From assembly GCA_024509875.1 (NCBI GenBank), contig JAMPIV010005839.1:62001-126000 (forward strand): a stretch of DNA of 64,000 nt. The letters run 5' to 3'. Below are positions 36,358 to 47,400 of the stretch, piece by piece. The translations under genes were made by a program, and so were the position numbers. Within the stretch, counting starts at the first letter, position 1. Each line of letters opens with the position of its first letter. The notes beneath the pieces are model-generated. The model saw only the letters and a program-made list of their open reading frames with translations. It ran no database searches and had not been told where the DNA came from. This DNA comes from Oreohelix idahoensis. Lineage: Eukaryota > Mollusca > Gastropoda > Stylommatophora > Oreohelicidae.

Positions 36358-38899
36358 TGTAGCAAAATCTGCGAGAATAATAACTAAATTCAGTAAGATT
36401 TAGGCATAAAATGATAATAAAGACATTAGCCCGCATGTGTCTGACGGTTGGCATCTTCGACGCCAGCAGCGCTGCTTTTTGTACAGTGCTAAGCCTATAG
36501 AACGATTTCACGGTAAAAGTCTGACACTCTTTAGTTTCGTTTTCGAGAAACACTACTAATATTTAACATTTGCCCGATCTGCTGCATACACTTTGTAGTC
36601 TAGCCTTATAATTAACGATTGGCGGAAGCGTGCCGCAAAATAACTATCTGAATTAACGCTTTCTGTCAACTTTAACGCAAAATTTAGTAAGAATCCTTAC
36701 ATTGTTTGGTAGTATTACACGATACAATACTAATTATTAACGCCAATTCTTAACCCGCCACGTCTACACCCCGCTTCGCTGACACAGTCTGCAACGCATA
36801 TAAACACGATGCGGAAAAGCCAGCCAAGGCAAAACCACGCAGACAATTTTATTTCCCTCCTAGTGGTAGCATTTCTGACGTAACTAAAACAAGTTAGTTA
36901 TTTGAAAAATACATGCTAGCGAGATGAAGGAGAGGAAAGATGGCGGTCTTGTGCAAAAATTTTATTTGACGATTGACTATAACAAAAATTTGAAATTTAA
37001 AACCATTATGAAGTTCCCCATAAAAATTGTATGGTAGTATGACGTGGAGTTAGCTGAACAAGAATGTACTTTAAATAATATGATAGTCACAGAATTAGAT
37101 AAGTTATTGAAGAAATACTAATATCTACGAACGCTCGACCAGACAGACTGGCGTTCCTGCTTATTTTTTTTTTTTTTTGTAACGTTAGGGTGACAAGAGC
37201 TTGGAAAAGAGGCAGGGAGGTACATTCAAATTCGCTTTGGGAAAAAGAGTATGACTGAAAAGGGGAGCCGTAGGAAAAATGTAATCCTAAACGAAACATC
37301 TTTTTGTATTGGGCATGACTAAAGCAGACTGGCCAATCGACCACCAGACGCAGAAATTATTTTGGTTTTTCATTCAAACTGCATTTGAATTCAAAGTAGT
37401 CGCACGTTTCGATTGGCCAGTGCTAGTAAATATTAGCAAAAGGCTTTGACTATTCATTGCCAGTTGAACTAAAAATTTTATTCAGATACGCTGAGAAACA
37501 GCTGTGTTAATTCTAAATTTAAATAAAGAATAAATTCACAGTCTGTGCAGTTCGGAGGAAGCTGAGGCCATTTCGTCACAAAGTCAGCGTCATTTGTTTA
37601 TATATTTCTTGATTGTGGTAAGGATATTTTATGAAATTCAATATGTTTGGTCCAACTACAAAGTTAGATACTGCTATTGGGAAAAAGTGAAGGACGTGTC
37701 AGGAGCATACATTGTTGAGTCCTCACATTAAACGGTGTCTAACTGATGTATGTTGTCATAATTATGTTGTCATATTATTGTATTAGAATAGATTAGTAAG
37801 CCTCTGTGTTCAATGAACACTGTTTAACATGCCTGAAGCAAATATATTTGAAAAGAAAAGAAGAGAATATCATATCAAAGAAAATGTGGTTACTAAACAA
37901 TATTGTATTGAGGAAAAGTATGTGAACGTACAGTGGCGTATTTGCTATAAGGACCTGAGGTGTGGTCACATCAGGTGGGAGTCCTGTACAATTCGGGGCG
38001 AGTGCACTTGTAAGGCACGCGAGGCTGACCCCATACCCACGTAGGAAACTAAGTGTTAGAATAAGTGATCAGATGTAAAAGGCCAGGGTGTCCTTTTGTT
38101 GCAGAGGGTATATGTTCCTGTTGCCGGCTGGTGACAGGAAACCTGCTGATTACTAATAAACGCCAACCAGTCTCCAACCAGTCTTATATGCTGTCGAAGA
38201 TAACAGTAGGAGCTTTGGCGAGTGGTGAAATTGAAACTTTCTGCAACTACACATTGAAATATCTTTCAACAAGGACTCCCAGGTGATGTGTTAGACATCT
38301 GGGGCATCTCTGACAGTTTCTCGTGTTTGAAAACAATACACAGGACGTTTATGGGGGTAGGATGAAACCATAGCCCTCATATACAGTGACTCTCCCTTTA
38401 GATGAATAAAGTGAACTCTTTTAATATTTCCTACAGGAAAGACATATATAAATACATATTAACTTTTTAGTTATTGGGCAAATTGTCCCAAAATTTTAAT
38501 TGTTCTTTTCTGTAAACTATCTTGTCCTTATTTTCAAAGACCTGTCCAAAAGCTATGACTGGACAGGCAAAATAAATTGTAAAGAAGATTTGTTTCAAAG
38601 AAAAACTTAACTGCTGGTTTTATTATCTTCTTTATAGAAACTTAAAGTGTTTGACTGTTGTGTACCATCATTACATTTCTCCCCTAGACACTAGGTACAC
38701 CATACACCATACACTAGAGCCAGAACAGTGACCGTGTGAGACCTAGGGAGGTAGCGTTAGGTTCCCTGCACATAATTCATCATCATCATTTATAGAGTCA
38801 GGGGCCTACATGTGCTTGACCTCACACGGTTAAAGCAGACACCTTTTCATTCTTTTAGGATACCATCATAACCTCCCCAGCAAAATCAACTTTGCTACA
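36358..38899 (+). repeat. 3' LTR of element B (2542 bp)
   Basis: TGTAGC to GCTACA, matching 29139-31686 throughout with scattered substitutions and small indels. It is followed by ATAGA. Confidence 0.95.
37829..38044 (+). CDS. Small conserved open frame inside the 3' LTR of B
   Basis: Counterpart of 30618-30833, 71 codons. It differs at GN/EN and PH/KQ near the middle. The Cys-rich C-terminus is unchanged. Function unknown. Confidence 0.3.
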   Translation: MPEANIFEKKRREYHIKENVVTKQYCIEEKYVNVQWRICYKDLRCGHIRWESCTIRGECTCKAREADPIPT

Positions 38900-39045
38900 A
38901 TAGAGTAAGATTAATGGACAGAGAGTATGACTTATATACAGAGAGTAGGATTAATATAAGGAGAGTAGGATTAATTTAAAGAGAGTAGGATTAATGTAAG
39001 GAGATTAGTATTAATGTGTGAACTGTAAGATTAATGTACAGAGAG
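38900..39045 (+). repeat. 20-bp minisatellite, right part, with target duplication ATAGA at 38900-38904
   Basis: The array resumes with ATAGAGTAAGATTAATGGAC and continues as GAGAGTAGGATTAAT units to 39045, where element C begins. Confidence 0.9.
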
Positions 39046-39927
39046 TGTCGTGAAATATTCTAATCCACATATATAAAGTGTCAGGTAAATGTAAAGCCTA
39101 ACAAATAAATTCTAATAAAGAAAAGAGCAATGGTAAAATAACAGTGCTGTCACAATAACTGTACTCGAAATCCCCCTTGTTTTCTGCTTCGTCTGCAAAT
39201 TGTAACGCTTTCACGTTGATAGTAGAGGCCTACTATATTATTACCCGCTTTCTTCAATGAAGCGTGTGCTGTATTTCTTGGAAAAACAGTGAGATACGCA
39301 AGCTGAACAATGACCTAATTTTAATATTTCATTCATTCCATTTTATACACGGCGTAACTAAAGACAGATGGACTGGGGGATGGAGAGAAGGGAGAGGCAT
39401 AAAGCCGAACACGTGCAACACTAAACACGCGTCGCGCGATACACAATTACTACTATCACGCGTGTAAGGCCACATGCACTAACTTTTTCGGACGGACAGT
39501 GATAAATTCACTACCCTTCCCAGAGTTAGGTTTTTAAATCCTGAAAAACTCTTATTAGAAAAGATAACATTAGATGGGTTTACGTTTGAAAACATTACAG
39601 TACCCAGACAGCACATCTTCGAAACAGGAGGTAGAAGGAATTGCATATTTTGAACGCAGCATATTAGCTCTATTAAATTTGTATATTTGGGTTCCTTAGG
39701 GCTTGCTGACAAAGAATATGTAAAACGTTACACAAATAGTCTAGGAATTAACAAGTTATAACCAAAATAAAATAGTGGGAATGCCTGACAGCATGAAATC
39801 ATTTCTGCTCATAAAATTTTTTTATAACGTGTTTAAAAAAAAACCGTGCGTACGGAAATAGCCTACCATGTAAACTCCAAATTGATTGGAGCGCAACAAA
39901 TATAAGACTAAACACGATTGGTCGGAC

Positions 39928-39935
39928 TATAAATA
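39928..39935 (+). promoter_or_regulatory. TATA box candidate in element C 5' LTR
   Basis: TATAAATA, conserved at 45714-45721 in the 3' LTR. An AATAAA lies 186 bp downstream, giving a plausible short R region between them. Confidence 0.55.
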
Positions 39936-40113
39936 CTATCTTTGGTTGTTAGGGGAGACGTAGGAAGGTAAAATTTTTTCAAACACTTGTCGAAACGTGG
40001 CTCCATTGGTCAGACTCGCTGATATAATCACTTAGGAGCGTTAGTTCGAGACCACTAGTTCAAATAAGCTTGATAAAGCAACAGTGCGTTGAAGCCAGCT
40101 CATCTTTTTGCTA

Positions 40114-40119
40114 AATAAA
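40114..40119 (+). terminator. Polyadenylation signal candidate in element C 5' LTR
   Basis: AATAAA in GCTAAATAAAGCC, conserved near 45900-45905 in the 3' LTR. Confidence 0.5.
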
Positions 40120-41077
40120 GCCTGGAACATAAGCAGATGGGAATTTGTGCCAGAATTCATTGCTAGTCAACGTATCTGTGTTTATTCTATGAATTGTGGG
40201 ACCGTGGTCTTGATGGTATTGAGCAGCACCTGGTCAGAGCTTTGCTGAATCCAGAGTCGGACAGCATACTCCTTGGTCCATTTAGCTATCAGTGAGGTGT
40301 CTCCAGAGCCCAGGGGAGAAATCGAGCAGAGGAGTCTTTTCCTGCCGCCATCACGCAAGATAAGCTGATGTGGCCAGCTGAGCTCAAAATTATGTACCCC
40401 CATCTTAAAATAACATTGTAACATAAACTTAAGAGGGGAAGTAAATTGTTTTAATATCAGGAACTGAGAACATCTCCAATACTAGTTCCAATAAAGACAA
40501 ACTATTGAAGTCATGATGACAAATACCAACAGAGCTTGAACAAAACAAAACCAGTATTACCTCATATTACTACTACACAACTGACACACATAGGATACTT
40601 TTTAATAATATATGTCACTACAATATTCATATTGATAAATTCTGTACATATAACTTGTAAGTAAAATTGATTGTGATTCCTGGTTCCCTTTGTATTTGAA
40701 TCAGGACACATATTCATTCATAACAGCAATGAATACATATTGTTATTTGAAAAGTTATCAGTGACTCCTTTAAGATATCCTTTTAGAGTGTTATATGTAT
40801 GTGAGTGTCACAGTGTTGTCAAGTGTGGTGGAATAAATTAAATTGTTTATCTGTCTGTTGTTGTTATGACTTACACTTCATCATACACATACCCTAGACA
40901 TACAACGTAGTCATCACACTTCCAGAATAATTCTGACTGAGGTATACATATGTGGCAGCAAGTAAGGTTATATATAATACACTACTCTTATTAGATATAT
41001 ATACCTTCACAGCTGATCTCAGTCAGTACACTAAGTCCCCTATACATATTTATAACATCCCACTTCACCACATATAT

Positions 41078-41097
41078 TGGGGTCTCGCTCTTGGGAT
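41078..41097 (+). promoter_or_regulatory. Candidate primer binding site of element C
   Basis: TGGGGTCTCGCTCTTGGGAT follows CACA-TATAT, the same five-base spacing as in B. It is somewhat like tRNA-Pro primer sites, but the tRNA is not assigned. Confidence 0.45.
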
Positions 41098-41276
41098 TTT
41101 GAATCTTTCACTATTAAAAATATTGGGGGTAATTCACTTCAGGGAATAATAAGAATTAAAAGGTATCCTTGGGTGGAATTAAATAAGGTTGAGCTCACGG
41201 TGCCTGTGTTGTCCATTAGATATATATTAGAGATTGAATTGTTGGTTAGACATTGTATAAATTTACCTGATAGACA

Positions 41277-43340
41277 ATGGCGGACCTGGCCAAGTTTCGA
41301 TCTGCTGCTGTTCAGACTGCAAAAGAGTTAGGATTAGATGGGCAAGTTATGGTTGCCTATGTTACTACGGAATGTGACAAATTTATTGAACGCGAAGAAA
41401 GAAGGTTTGAAGCCGAAAGAAAGTTAGAGGCTGAAAGGGAAATTAAGAAGTTACAATTTGAGGCTGAGGCTGAGACTAAGAGGTTGCAGATTGAGGCTGA
41501 CAAAGAGGCTAAAGCATTGGAAGCCGAGGAAAGAAGACAGGCTGCAGAAAGGGAAGAGAAGAAATTAGCTGCAGAAAGGGAAGCAGAAGAAAGAAGATTG
41601 ACTGCAGAAAGGGAAGAGAAGAAATTAGCTGCAGAAAGAGAAGATAAGAGATTACAAAGGGAACATGAGTTACGACTAAGGGAGTTTGAGTTTCAGGGCC
41701 ATGCTCCTGAAAATGGTGCCAGTCCCTTTGCCTCTGATGCCACTGCTAGCCAAGGAGCCTCAACCTCAGCTATGAATTTTCATTTAGATCATTTTGTTGA
41801 GAAAGACGATGATATAGAGAGCTATCTAAATAGGTATGAACTATTAGCTACCACGTATGGGTTAGAGAGAGAAAGGTGGAGCTTAAAGTTATCTCAAGGA
41901 CTTCGTGGGGCAACTTATGAAGTTTTTGCAAAAATGAGCAGAGGTGATCAGGAAAATTATGACATGCTAAAGCAGGCTCTTTTGTTAAGATATGAAAAGA
42001 ATGCAGAATTCTATAGGAAAAAATTTAGGAATGCTAAACTACTGTCAGGTGAAACCTATCACCAGTTCTCTGCACGAATAGAGACATACTTGGAGAAATG
42101 GACTTCTCTGGGGAAAACCCAAGATCTTAAGGAAATGGTCCTTATAGAGCAGCTAAGAGAGTCCATGGCTCCAGACCTGAGAAAGTTTCTCATGGAACAA
42201 GGTGCAGAGAGGCTGGGTGAGTTGCTAAATGTTGCTGAAAGGTATCAAGCAGCTCAAGCAGAGGTAACAGGTAATAAAAAGAAACAAGTGGATAACTTTA
42301 GGGCACCACAGAACTTTAATAAATTTGATCCTAGGGATCAAAACAAAGGTAAGCACCAGTTTGATAGGCCACGGTATGAAAATAAAAATAAATTCCCCCA
42401 ATTCGATGAAAGGAAATATGATGAAAGAAAATCTTTCAACCAAGGAAAAAGGTGGTGTAAAAATTGTCAGATGGACAATCATGACACTGACCGTTGCAGA
42501 AGGAAACCTGTGTATATGGCAACCCTTCAGGTCAGGTCGACCTCAAGACAGGAGGAGGATATTATGTTAGATACCACTCCAGAAGAGATGAGGAAGGCAC
42601 AGGCTGGGGATAAAACACTCAAGCCTTGTTTCAGAAAATTGTCAACTTGTCATACAACTCCAGGCAAGGGAGATGTTTACATGAAAAACAAGTTGATGTA
42701 TAGGAAGACTGGAGCTAGATCCAAAGGTCAGGGACAGCTGGTACTTCCTAAAAGATATAGGGCAGACTTAATAAGGAGCCTACATGTGAAACCAGATGGG
42801 GACCATGAGAAAATAGGTACCATCATTCAAAAGGTGGCTCACAATTTTTATTGGCCCAAAGCAAGATGGGACATTGAGAATTTTGTAGAAAGGTGTAGCA
42901 TAGCACATGAGGGAACACCCACAAGTGGGAACATTGATCAGGACCTGGACACGCCACGGGGCAAAATTAGGCCTGATAATAAAAAGAAAAATAGATTTGA
43001 TAAAGTGGACCAAATGGAATGGGAAGCCCCTTTTCACGGACAAGCTTCACTTAACTGTTTTACAATGGCCACTATGCGGAGAGTGCAAAAAGATGTCTTA
43101 CCCCAGGATAAGCCGAAAATCCCTCAATCGGACTTAAACAAACTGGAGGAAGAGGATGTAGAGAGGAAATCTCTCATCAAGAATTTTAAGTGGGGAGAAA
43201 GCCCCAAAAGAAAAATTGGTAGCGGTCGTTTTGTGAATGATAATTCTGGGGGGAAAAATCATCACTATAAAGCTTCGAGTGGAAGAGACCATACCGGTGC
43301 ATGGACAAATAGGTCCACACAATTAAAGGTCCACATGTAG
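41277..43340 (+). CDS. gag: Element C Gag fused to a foreign or degenerate integrase-like segment, protease lost
   Basis: The 687-residue frame begins MADLAKFRSAAVQ, 205 bp after the LTR. Residues 1-140 are coiled coil with repeated AEREEKKLAAERE blocks. The SCAN-like capsid follows (SGETYHQFSAR, IEQLRESMAPDLRKFL), then a CCHC knuckle near 393-406 (CKNCQMDNHDTDRC). The protease present in B between the knuckle and PVIMATVQ is missing in frame (about 370 bp). From about residue 493 the sequence departs from B. LPKRYRADLIRSLH, DHEKIG, FYWPKARWDIENFVERC resembles another integrase zinc domain, with only one of the two Cys. About 140 Lys/Asp-rich residues of no known family follow, and no DDE core. 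The frame is nevertheless open throughout. Confidence 0.85.
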   Translation: MADLAKFRSAAVQTAKELGLDGQVMVAYVTTECDKFIEREERRFEAERKLEAEREIKKLQFEAEAETKRLQIEADKEAKALEAEERRQAAEREEKKLAAEREAEERRLTAEREEKKLAAEREDKRLQREHELRLREFEFQGHAPENGASPFASDATASQGASTSAMNFHLDHFVEKDDDIESYLNRYELLATTYGLERERWSLKLSQGLRGATYEVFAKMSRGDQENYDMLKQALLLRYEKNAEFYRKKFRNAKLLSGETYHQFSARIETYLEKWTSLGKTQDLKEMVLIEQLRESMAPDLRKFLMEQGAERLGELLNVAERYQAAQAEVTGNKKKQVDNFRAPQNFNKFDPRDQNKGKHQFDRPRYENKNKFPQFDERKYDERKSFNQGKRWCKNCQMDNHDTDRCRRKPVYMATLQVRSTSRQEEDIMLDTTPEEMRKAQAGDKTLKPCFRKLSTCHTTPGKGDVYMKNKLMYRKTGARSKGQGQLVLPKRYRADLIRSLHVKPDGDHEKIGTIIQKVAHNFYWPKARWDIENFVERCSIAHEGTPTSGNIDQDLDTPRGKIRPDNKKKNRFDKVDQMEWEAPFHGQASLNCFTMATMRRVQKDVLPQDKPKIPQSDLNKLEEEDVERKSLIKNFKWGESPKRKIGSGRFVNDNSGGKNHHYKASSGRDHTGAWTNRSTQLKVHM

Positions 43341-43342
43341 CT

Positions 43343-44422
43343 TTGTTAAGAACGTGGACTGATGAAAAGGCAGAGGAAAACATTACATCTTCATACCAAT
43401 ATGTGAATGAGCTGACCACTCGTTTAAAAACTGGCTGGAAACTTGCCAATGAAAATTTGAAACAGGCCAGGAAGAAACATGCTGCCTATTATAACAGGAA
43501 GGCGAAAGACAGAAATTTGGCTGTGGGAGAGAAAGTACTGCTTCTTTTGCCCGGGAGTCAGAATAAGTTACAAATTGGATGGCAGGGTCCATATACAGTT
43601 TTAGAGAAGGTGTCTAGAACAAATTATAAGATAGATAAGAAGGGGAAAGAAAAAATCTATCATGTGAATCTCCTGAAGAAATATTTGGAAAGAGAACATC
43701 AGGAAGAGACACACTTGTTGACCTTGTCCATCGCCATGGAGATGAAAAAGGAACCACTTTCATCATTTGAATATCCATTACACCCCTGTGAGACAGCAGC
43801 ACAGGTGAAAATCAGTACACATTTAACGAAAACTCAGAAAGAGAGAGTGCAACAGGTTCTAAATAATCATGCAGAGGTGTTAACAGACCGACCAGGGCAT
43901 ACAAACCTATTGGAATATGATATGAAACTGATAGACCCCACACCTGTCTGTATGAAACCATATTCGATTCCGTTTGCTAAGGAGAAAGCTTTGAAGGAAG
44001 AGATAGACTATCTGTTGAAGGAAGGAATTATTTCACACAGTGAATCTTCATATAGTTCCGGTGTTGTACTCTTAAGGAAGCCCTCTGGAGAACATAGACT
44101 CTGTATAGATTACAGGAGACTGAATGCTATTACAGAAGGACAGGTGGATCCATTGCCGGATACAAATCAGCTGTTTGCCAGACTAAATAAAGCTAAATAT
44201 TTCTCAAAAGTGGATCTGAGTAAAGGATACTATCAGATTCCAGTAAAGCCTGAGGTTAGACCATACCTAGCTTTTAGTACCTCAGAAGGACACTATGAGT
44301 TTAATAGATTGCCATTTGGATTGAAGAATGCGCCTAGTGTCTTCTCTAGAATGATGAGAAAATTGTTGGATGTAAACATTTCGGAGGAACGTAATGAATC
44401 CCTGAGTTGCCTCTTTGATTGA
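43343..44422 (+). pseudogene. pol: Element C integrase C-terminus and truncated RT
   Basis: The 359-residue frame resumes similarity with B at the integrase C-terminus (KGPHVALLRTWTDEKAEE begins just upstream of the annotated start, overlapping the end of the preceding frame). It has the GPY-type module (IGWQGPYTVLEK), and the first half of RT (LCIDYRRLNAITEG, KVDLSKGYYQIP, LPFGLKNAPSVFSRMMRKLLD). Similarity stops there, followed by about a dozen unrelated residues and a stop. The catalytic FMDD motif, thumb and RNase H are absent. RT here cannot be active. The region 44423-44820 is non-coding remainder. Confidence 0.88.
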
Positions 44423-44820
44423 GGATATTCCGAATGTTTCATACAGGATAATAAGAAGATTATGGGATCCACTACGAAAACTCTGCTATCACCAGGTATA
44501 TGTTATCTCCTCATAACGTACATTTTGAGGGAAATATAATGTTCTCTGGACATGTCATTGCGCGGACTCAGAGAAGAGAAATGGTGAATACGGGTTGCGA
44601 AGCAGCATTAAGACAAGCACTCACACTTGCGGCTGTTCAGTAACATAACCGAAATATATTATTGGTTGTAGAAGTCTGAGGCAGATTTCATGAGTAGTGC
44701 CTACTCTGAATGGACCCAACTACATAAAACCATGATAGCACCACAGCAGAGTAAAGTCAAGTTGACTTACATTTATCTATGTGTATATAGAATAAAGGAC
44801 TGACATGGGATGTCTGTTTT
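44423..44820. other. Non-coding internal remainder of element C
   Basis: It occupies the place of the RT palm, thumb and RNase H. No protein similarity is seen in any frame I read. Confidence 0.5.
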
Positions 44821-44831
44821 AAGAGGGGAGG
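44821..44831 (+). promoter_or_regulatory. Polypurine tract of element C
   Basis: AAGAGGGGAGG directly precedes TGTCGTG of the 3' LTR. It is nearly the same as the tract of element A. Confidence 0.85.
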
Positions 44832-46847
44832 TGTCGTGAAATATTCTAATCCACATATATAAAGTGTCAGGTAAATGTAAAGCCTAACAAATAAATTCTA
44901 ATAAAGAAAAGAGCAATGGTAAAATAACAGTGCTGTCACAATAACTGTACTCGAAATCCCCCTTGTTTTCTGCTTCGTCTGCAAATTGTAACGCTTTCAC
45001 GTTGATAGTAAAAGCCTACTATATTATTACCCGCTTTCTTCAATGAAACGTGTGCTGTATTTCTTGGAAAAACATTTGAGATACGCAAGCTGAACAATGA
45101 CCTAATTTTAATATTTCATTCATTCCATTTTATACACGGCGTAACTGGGGACAGATGGACTGGGGGATAGAGAGAAGGGAGAGGCATAAAGCCGAACACG
45201 TGCAACACTAAACACGCGTCGCGCGATACACAATTACTACTATCACGCGTGTAAGGCCACATGCACTAACTTTTTCGGACGGACAGTGATAAATTCACTA
45301 CCCTTCCCAGAGTTAGGTTTTTAAATCCTGAAAAACTCTTATTAGAAAAGATAACATTAGATGGGTTTACGTTTGAAAACATTACAGTACCCAGACAGCA
45401 CATCTTCGAAACAGGAGGTAGAAGGAATTGCATATTTTGAACGCAGCATATTAGCTCTATTAAATTTGTATATTTGGGTTCCTTAGGGCTTGCTGACAAA
45501 GAATATGTAAAACGTTACGCAAATAGTCTAGGAATTAACAAGTTATAACCAAAATAAAATAGTGGGGATGCCTGACAGCATGAAATCATTTCTGCTCATA
45601 AAATTTTTTTTATAACGTGTTTAAAAAAAACGTGCGTACGGAAATAGCCTACCATGTAAACTCCAAATTGATTGGAGCGCAACAAATATAAGACTAAACA
45701 CGATTGGTCGGACTATAAATACTATCTTTGGTTGTTAGGGGAGACGTAGGAAGGTAAAATTTTTTCAAACACTTGTCGAAACGTGGCTCCATTGGCCAGA
45801 CTCGCTGATATAATCACTTAGGAGCGTTAGTTCGAGACCACTAGTTCAAATAAGCTTGATAAAGCAACAGTGCGTTGAAGCCAGCTCATCTTTTTGCTAA
45901 ATAAAGCCTGGAACATAAGCAGATGGGAATTTGTGCCAGAATTCATTGCTAGTCAACGTATCTGTGTTTATTCTATGAATTGTGGGACCGTGGTCTTGAT
46001 GGTATTGAGCAGCACCTGGTCAGAGCTTTGCTGAATCCAGAGTCGGACAGCATACTCCTTGGTCCATTTAGCTATCAGTGAGGTGTCTCCAGAGCCCAGG
46101 GGAGAAATCGAGCAGAGGAGTCTTTTCCTGCCGCCATCACGCAAGATAAGCTGATGTGGCCAGCTGAGCTCAAAATTATGTACCCCATCTTAAAATAACA
46201 TTGTAACATAAACTTAAGAGGGGAAGTAAATTGTTTTAATATCAGGAACTGAGAACATCTCCAATACTAGTTCCAATAAAGACAAACTATTGAAGTCATG
46301 ATGACAAATACCAACAGAGCTTGAACAAAACAAAACCAGTATTACCTCATATTACTACTACACAACTGACACACATAGGATACTTTTAATAATATATGTC
46401 ACTACAATATTCATATTGATAAATTCTGTACATATAACTTGTAAGTAAAATTGATTGTGATTCCTGGTTCCCTTTGTATTTGAATCAGGACACATATTCA
46501 TTCATAACAGCAATGAATACATATTGTTATTTGAAAAGTTATCAGTGACTCCTTTAAGATATCCTTTAGAGTGTTATATGTATGTGAGTGTCACAGTGTT
46601 GTCAAGTGTGGTGGAATAAATTAAATTGTTTATCTGTCTGTTGTTGTTATGACTTACACTTCATCATACACATACCCTAGACATACAACGTAGTCATCAC
46701 ACTATTCCAGAATAATTCTGACTGAGGTATACATATGTGGCAGCAAGTAAGGTTATATATAATACACTACTCTTATTAGATATATATACCTTCACAGCTG
46801 ATCTCAGTCAGTACACTAAGTCCCCTATACATATTTATAACATCCCA
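44832..46847 (+). repeat. 3' LTR of element C (2016 bp, probably lacking its last ~10 bases)
   Basis: It aligns with 39046-41062 with few differences. Similarity stops at ATCCCA, ten bases short of the inferred LTR end, and continues into unrelated sequence. Confidence 0.9.
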
Positions 46848-47236
46848 TAACAGAACATGATTTGTGCAGGCTTAAGTTTAAAGGTCACATTTAAAAAAAA
46901 AAAAACTCGGGACCGACTGGCCAAAAAAATGAATGTTGTCACGTGATAAATAATAAATGTAAGCGGAGATGAGGCTGTTGAAAACTGTCGATTGTTTGGG
47001 AGAGGAAGAAGGTACAGGAAAAAACAAACCAAAAAATGTTTCTATTGACTGCACCCTCGAGATTATGACCCTTGACCTTCTACTGCTCATGAAGTGACGT
47101 CACATTTGAACAGAATGAATTCTTCTGAGAAAGAATATTCTCCCGCGTTCTTGCTTCTGTCCTTTTTGTATTAACTACAATTATCGTATGTCCATTAGAC
47201 AGGCGACCATTTATTTTGTTATCTTTAAACTTCTGA
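46848..47236. other. Unassigned flank of element C
   Basis: It does not return to the minisatellite that precedes element C. No gene or family is recognised. Confidence 0.4.
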
Positions 47237-47400
47237 GTGCTCGACTGGCTAAGCGGTTAGAGTGCTTGTCTCTCATGGCATATTTACCGCTGTTCGGGTC
47301 GAAATCCAGTCGCGTCACGATCAAGTTGACTCAGTTGTAAATGGATACCTGACTCTGCTCTTGAGTTAGAGAAGGCAAAGGCAAAGAGGAAGTGAACTGG
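47237..47400 (+). mobile_element. tRNA-derived SINE fragment
   Basis: The A box GGCTAAGCGGTTAGAG and B-box-like GGGTCGAAATCC sit about 45 bp apart. The body follows with CAGTTGTAAATGGATACCTG, matching the central motif of the SINE at 20753. No poly-A or target duplication is evident. It is not a functional tRNA, because the acceptor arms do not pair and the anticodon region is degraded. Confidence 0.7.

Larger units (their letters stand above)
29139..38899 (+). mobile_element. Complete LTR retrotransposon B (GMR1-like, Gag-PR-INT-RT-RNaseH)
   Basis: The element is 9.76 kb with two near-identical LTRs of 2548 and 2542 bp. The LTRs start TGTAGC and end GCTACA, giving a perfect 6-bp inverted end. 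It has a 5-bp target duplication and lies inside a minisatellite. The internal 4.67 kb encodes Gag, protease, integrase, reverse transcriptase and RNase H in that order. This order separates GMR1-type elements from ordinary Ty3/gypsy, where integrase is last. Only one break is seen, a frameshift in the RT at about 35237. LTR similarity (my eye estimate is a few per cent difference at most) points to a fairly recent insertion. Confidence 0.95.
39046..41072 (+). repeat. 5' LTR of element C (about 2.03 kb)
   Basis: It starts TGTCGTG. Identity with the 3' LTR runs to 41062. By analogy with B (CA, five bases, TGG) the true end is likely CACA at 41072, ten bases further. Features include TATAAATA at 39928-39935 and AATAAA at 40114-40119. 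Confidence 0.88.
39046..46847 (+). mobile_element. LTR retrotransposon C (GMR1-like, defective and chimeric)
   Basis: The 7.8-kb element has about 2.02-kb LTRs (39046-41062, extending to about 41072, and 44832-46847) that are nearly identical. The interior keeps Gag but lacks protease. The integrase core is replaced by unrelated sequence, and RT stops before its catalytic motif; RNase H is gone. The LTR sequence is unrelated to that of B although Gag and RT are clearly related. No target duplication is visible: left flank GAGAG, right flank TAACA. Confidence 0.9.

Noticed and set aside
47237..47330. Possible functional tRNA gene
   Set aside because: A and B boxes are present but the acceptor and anticodon arms do not form a normal cloverleaf. 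The sequence continues into a SINE body.
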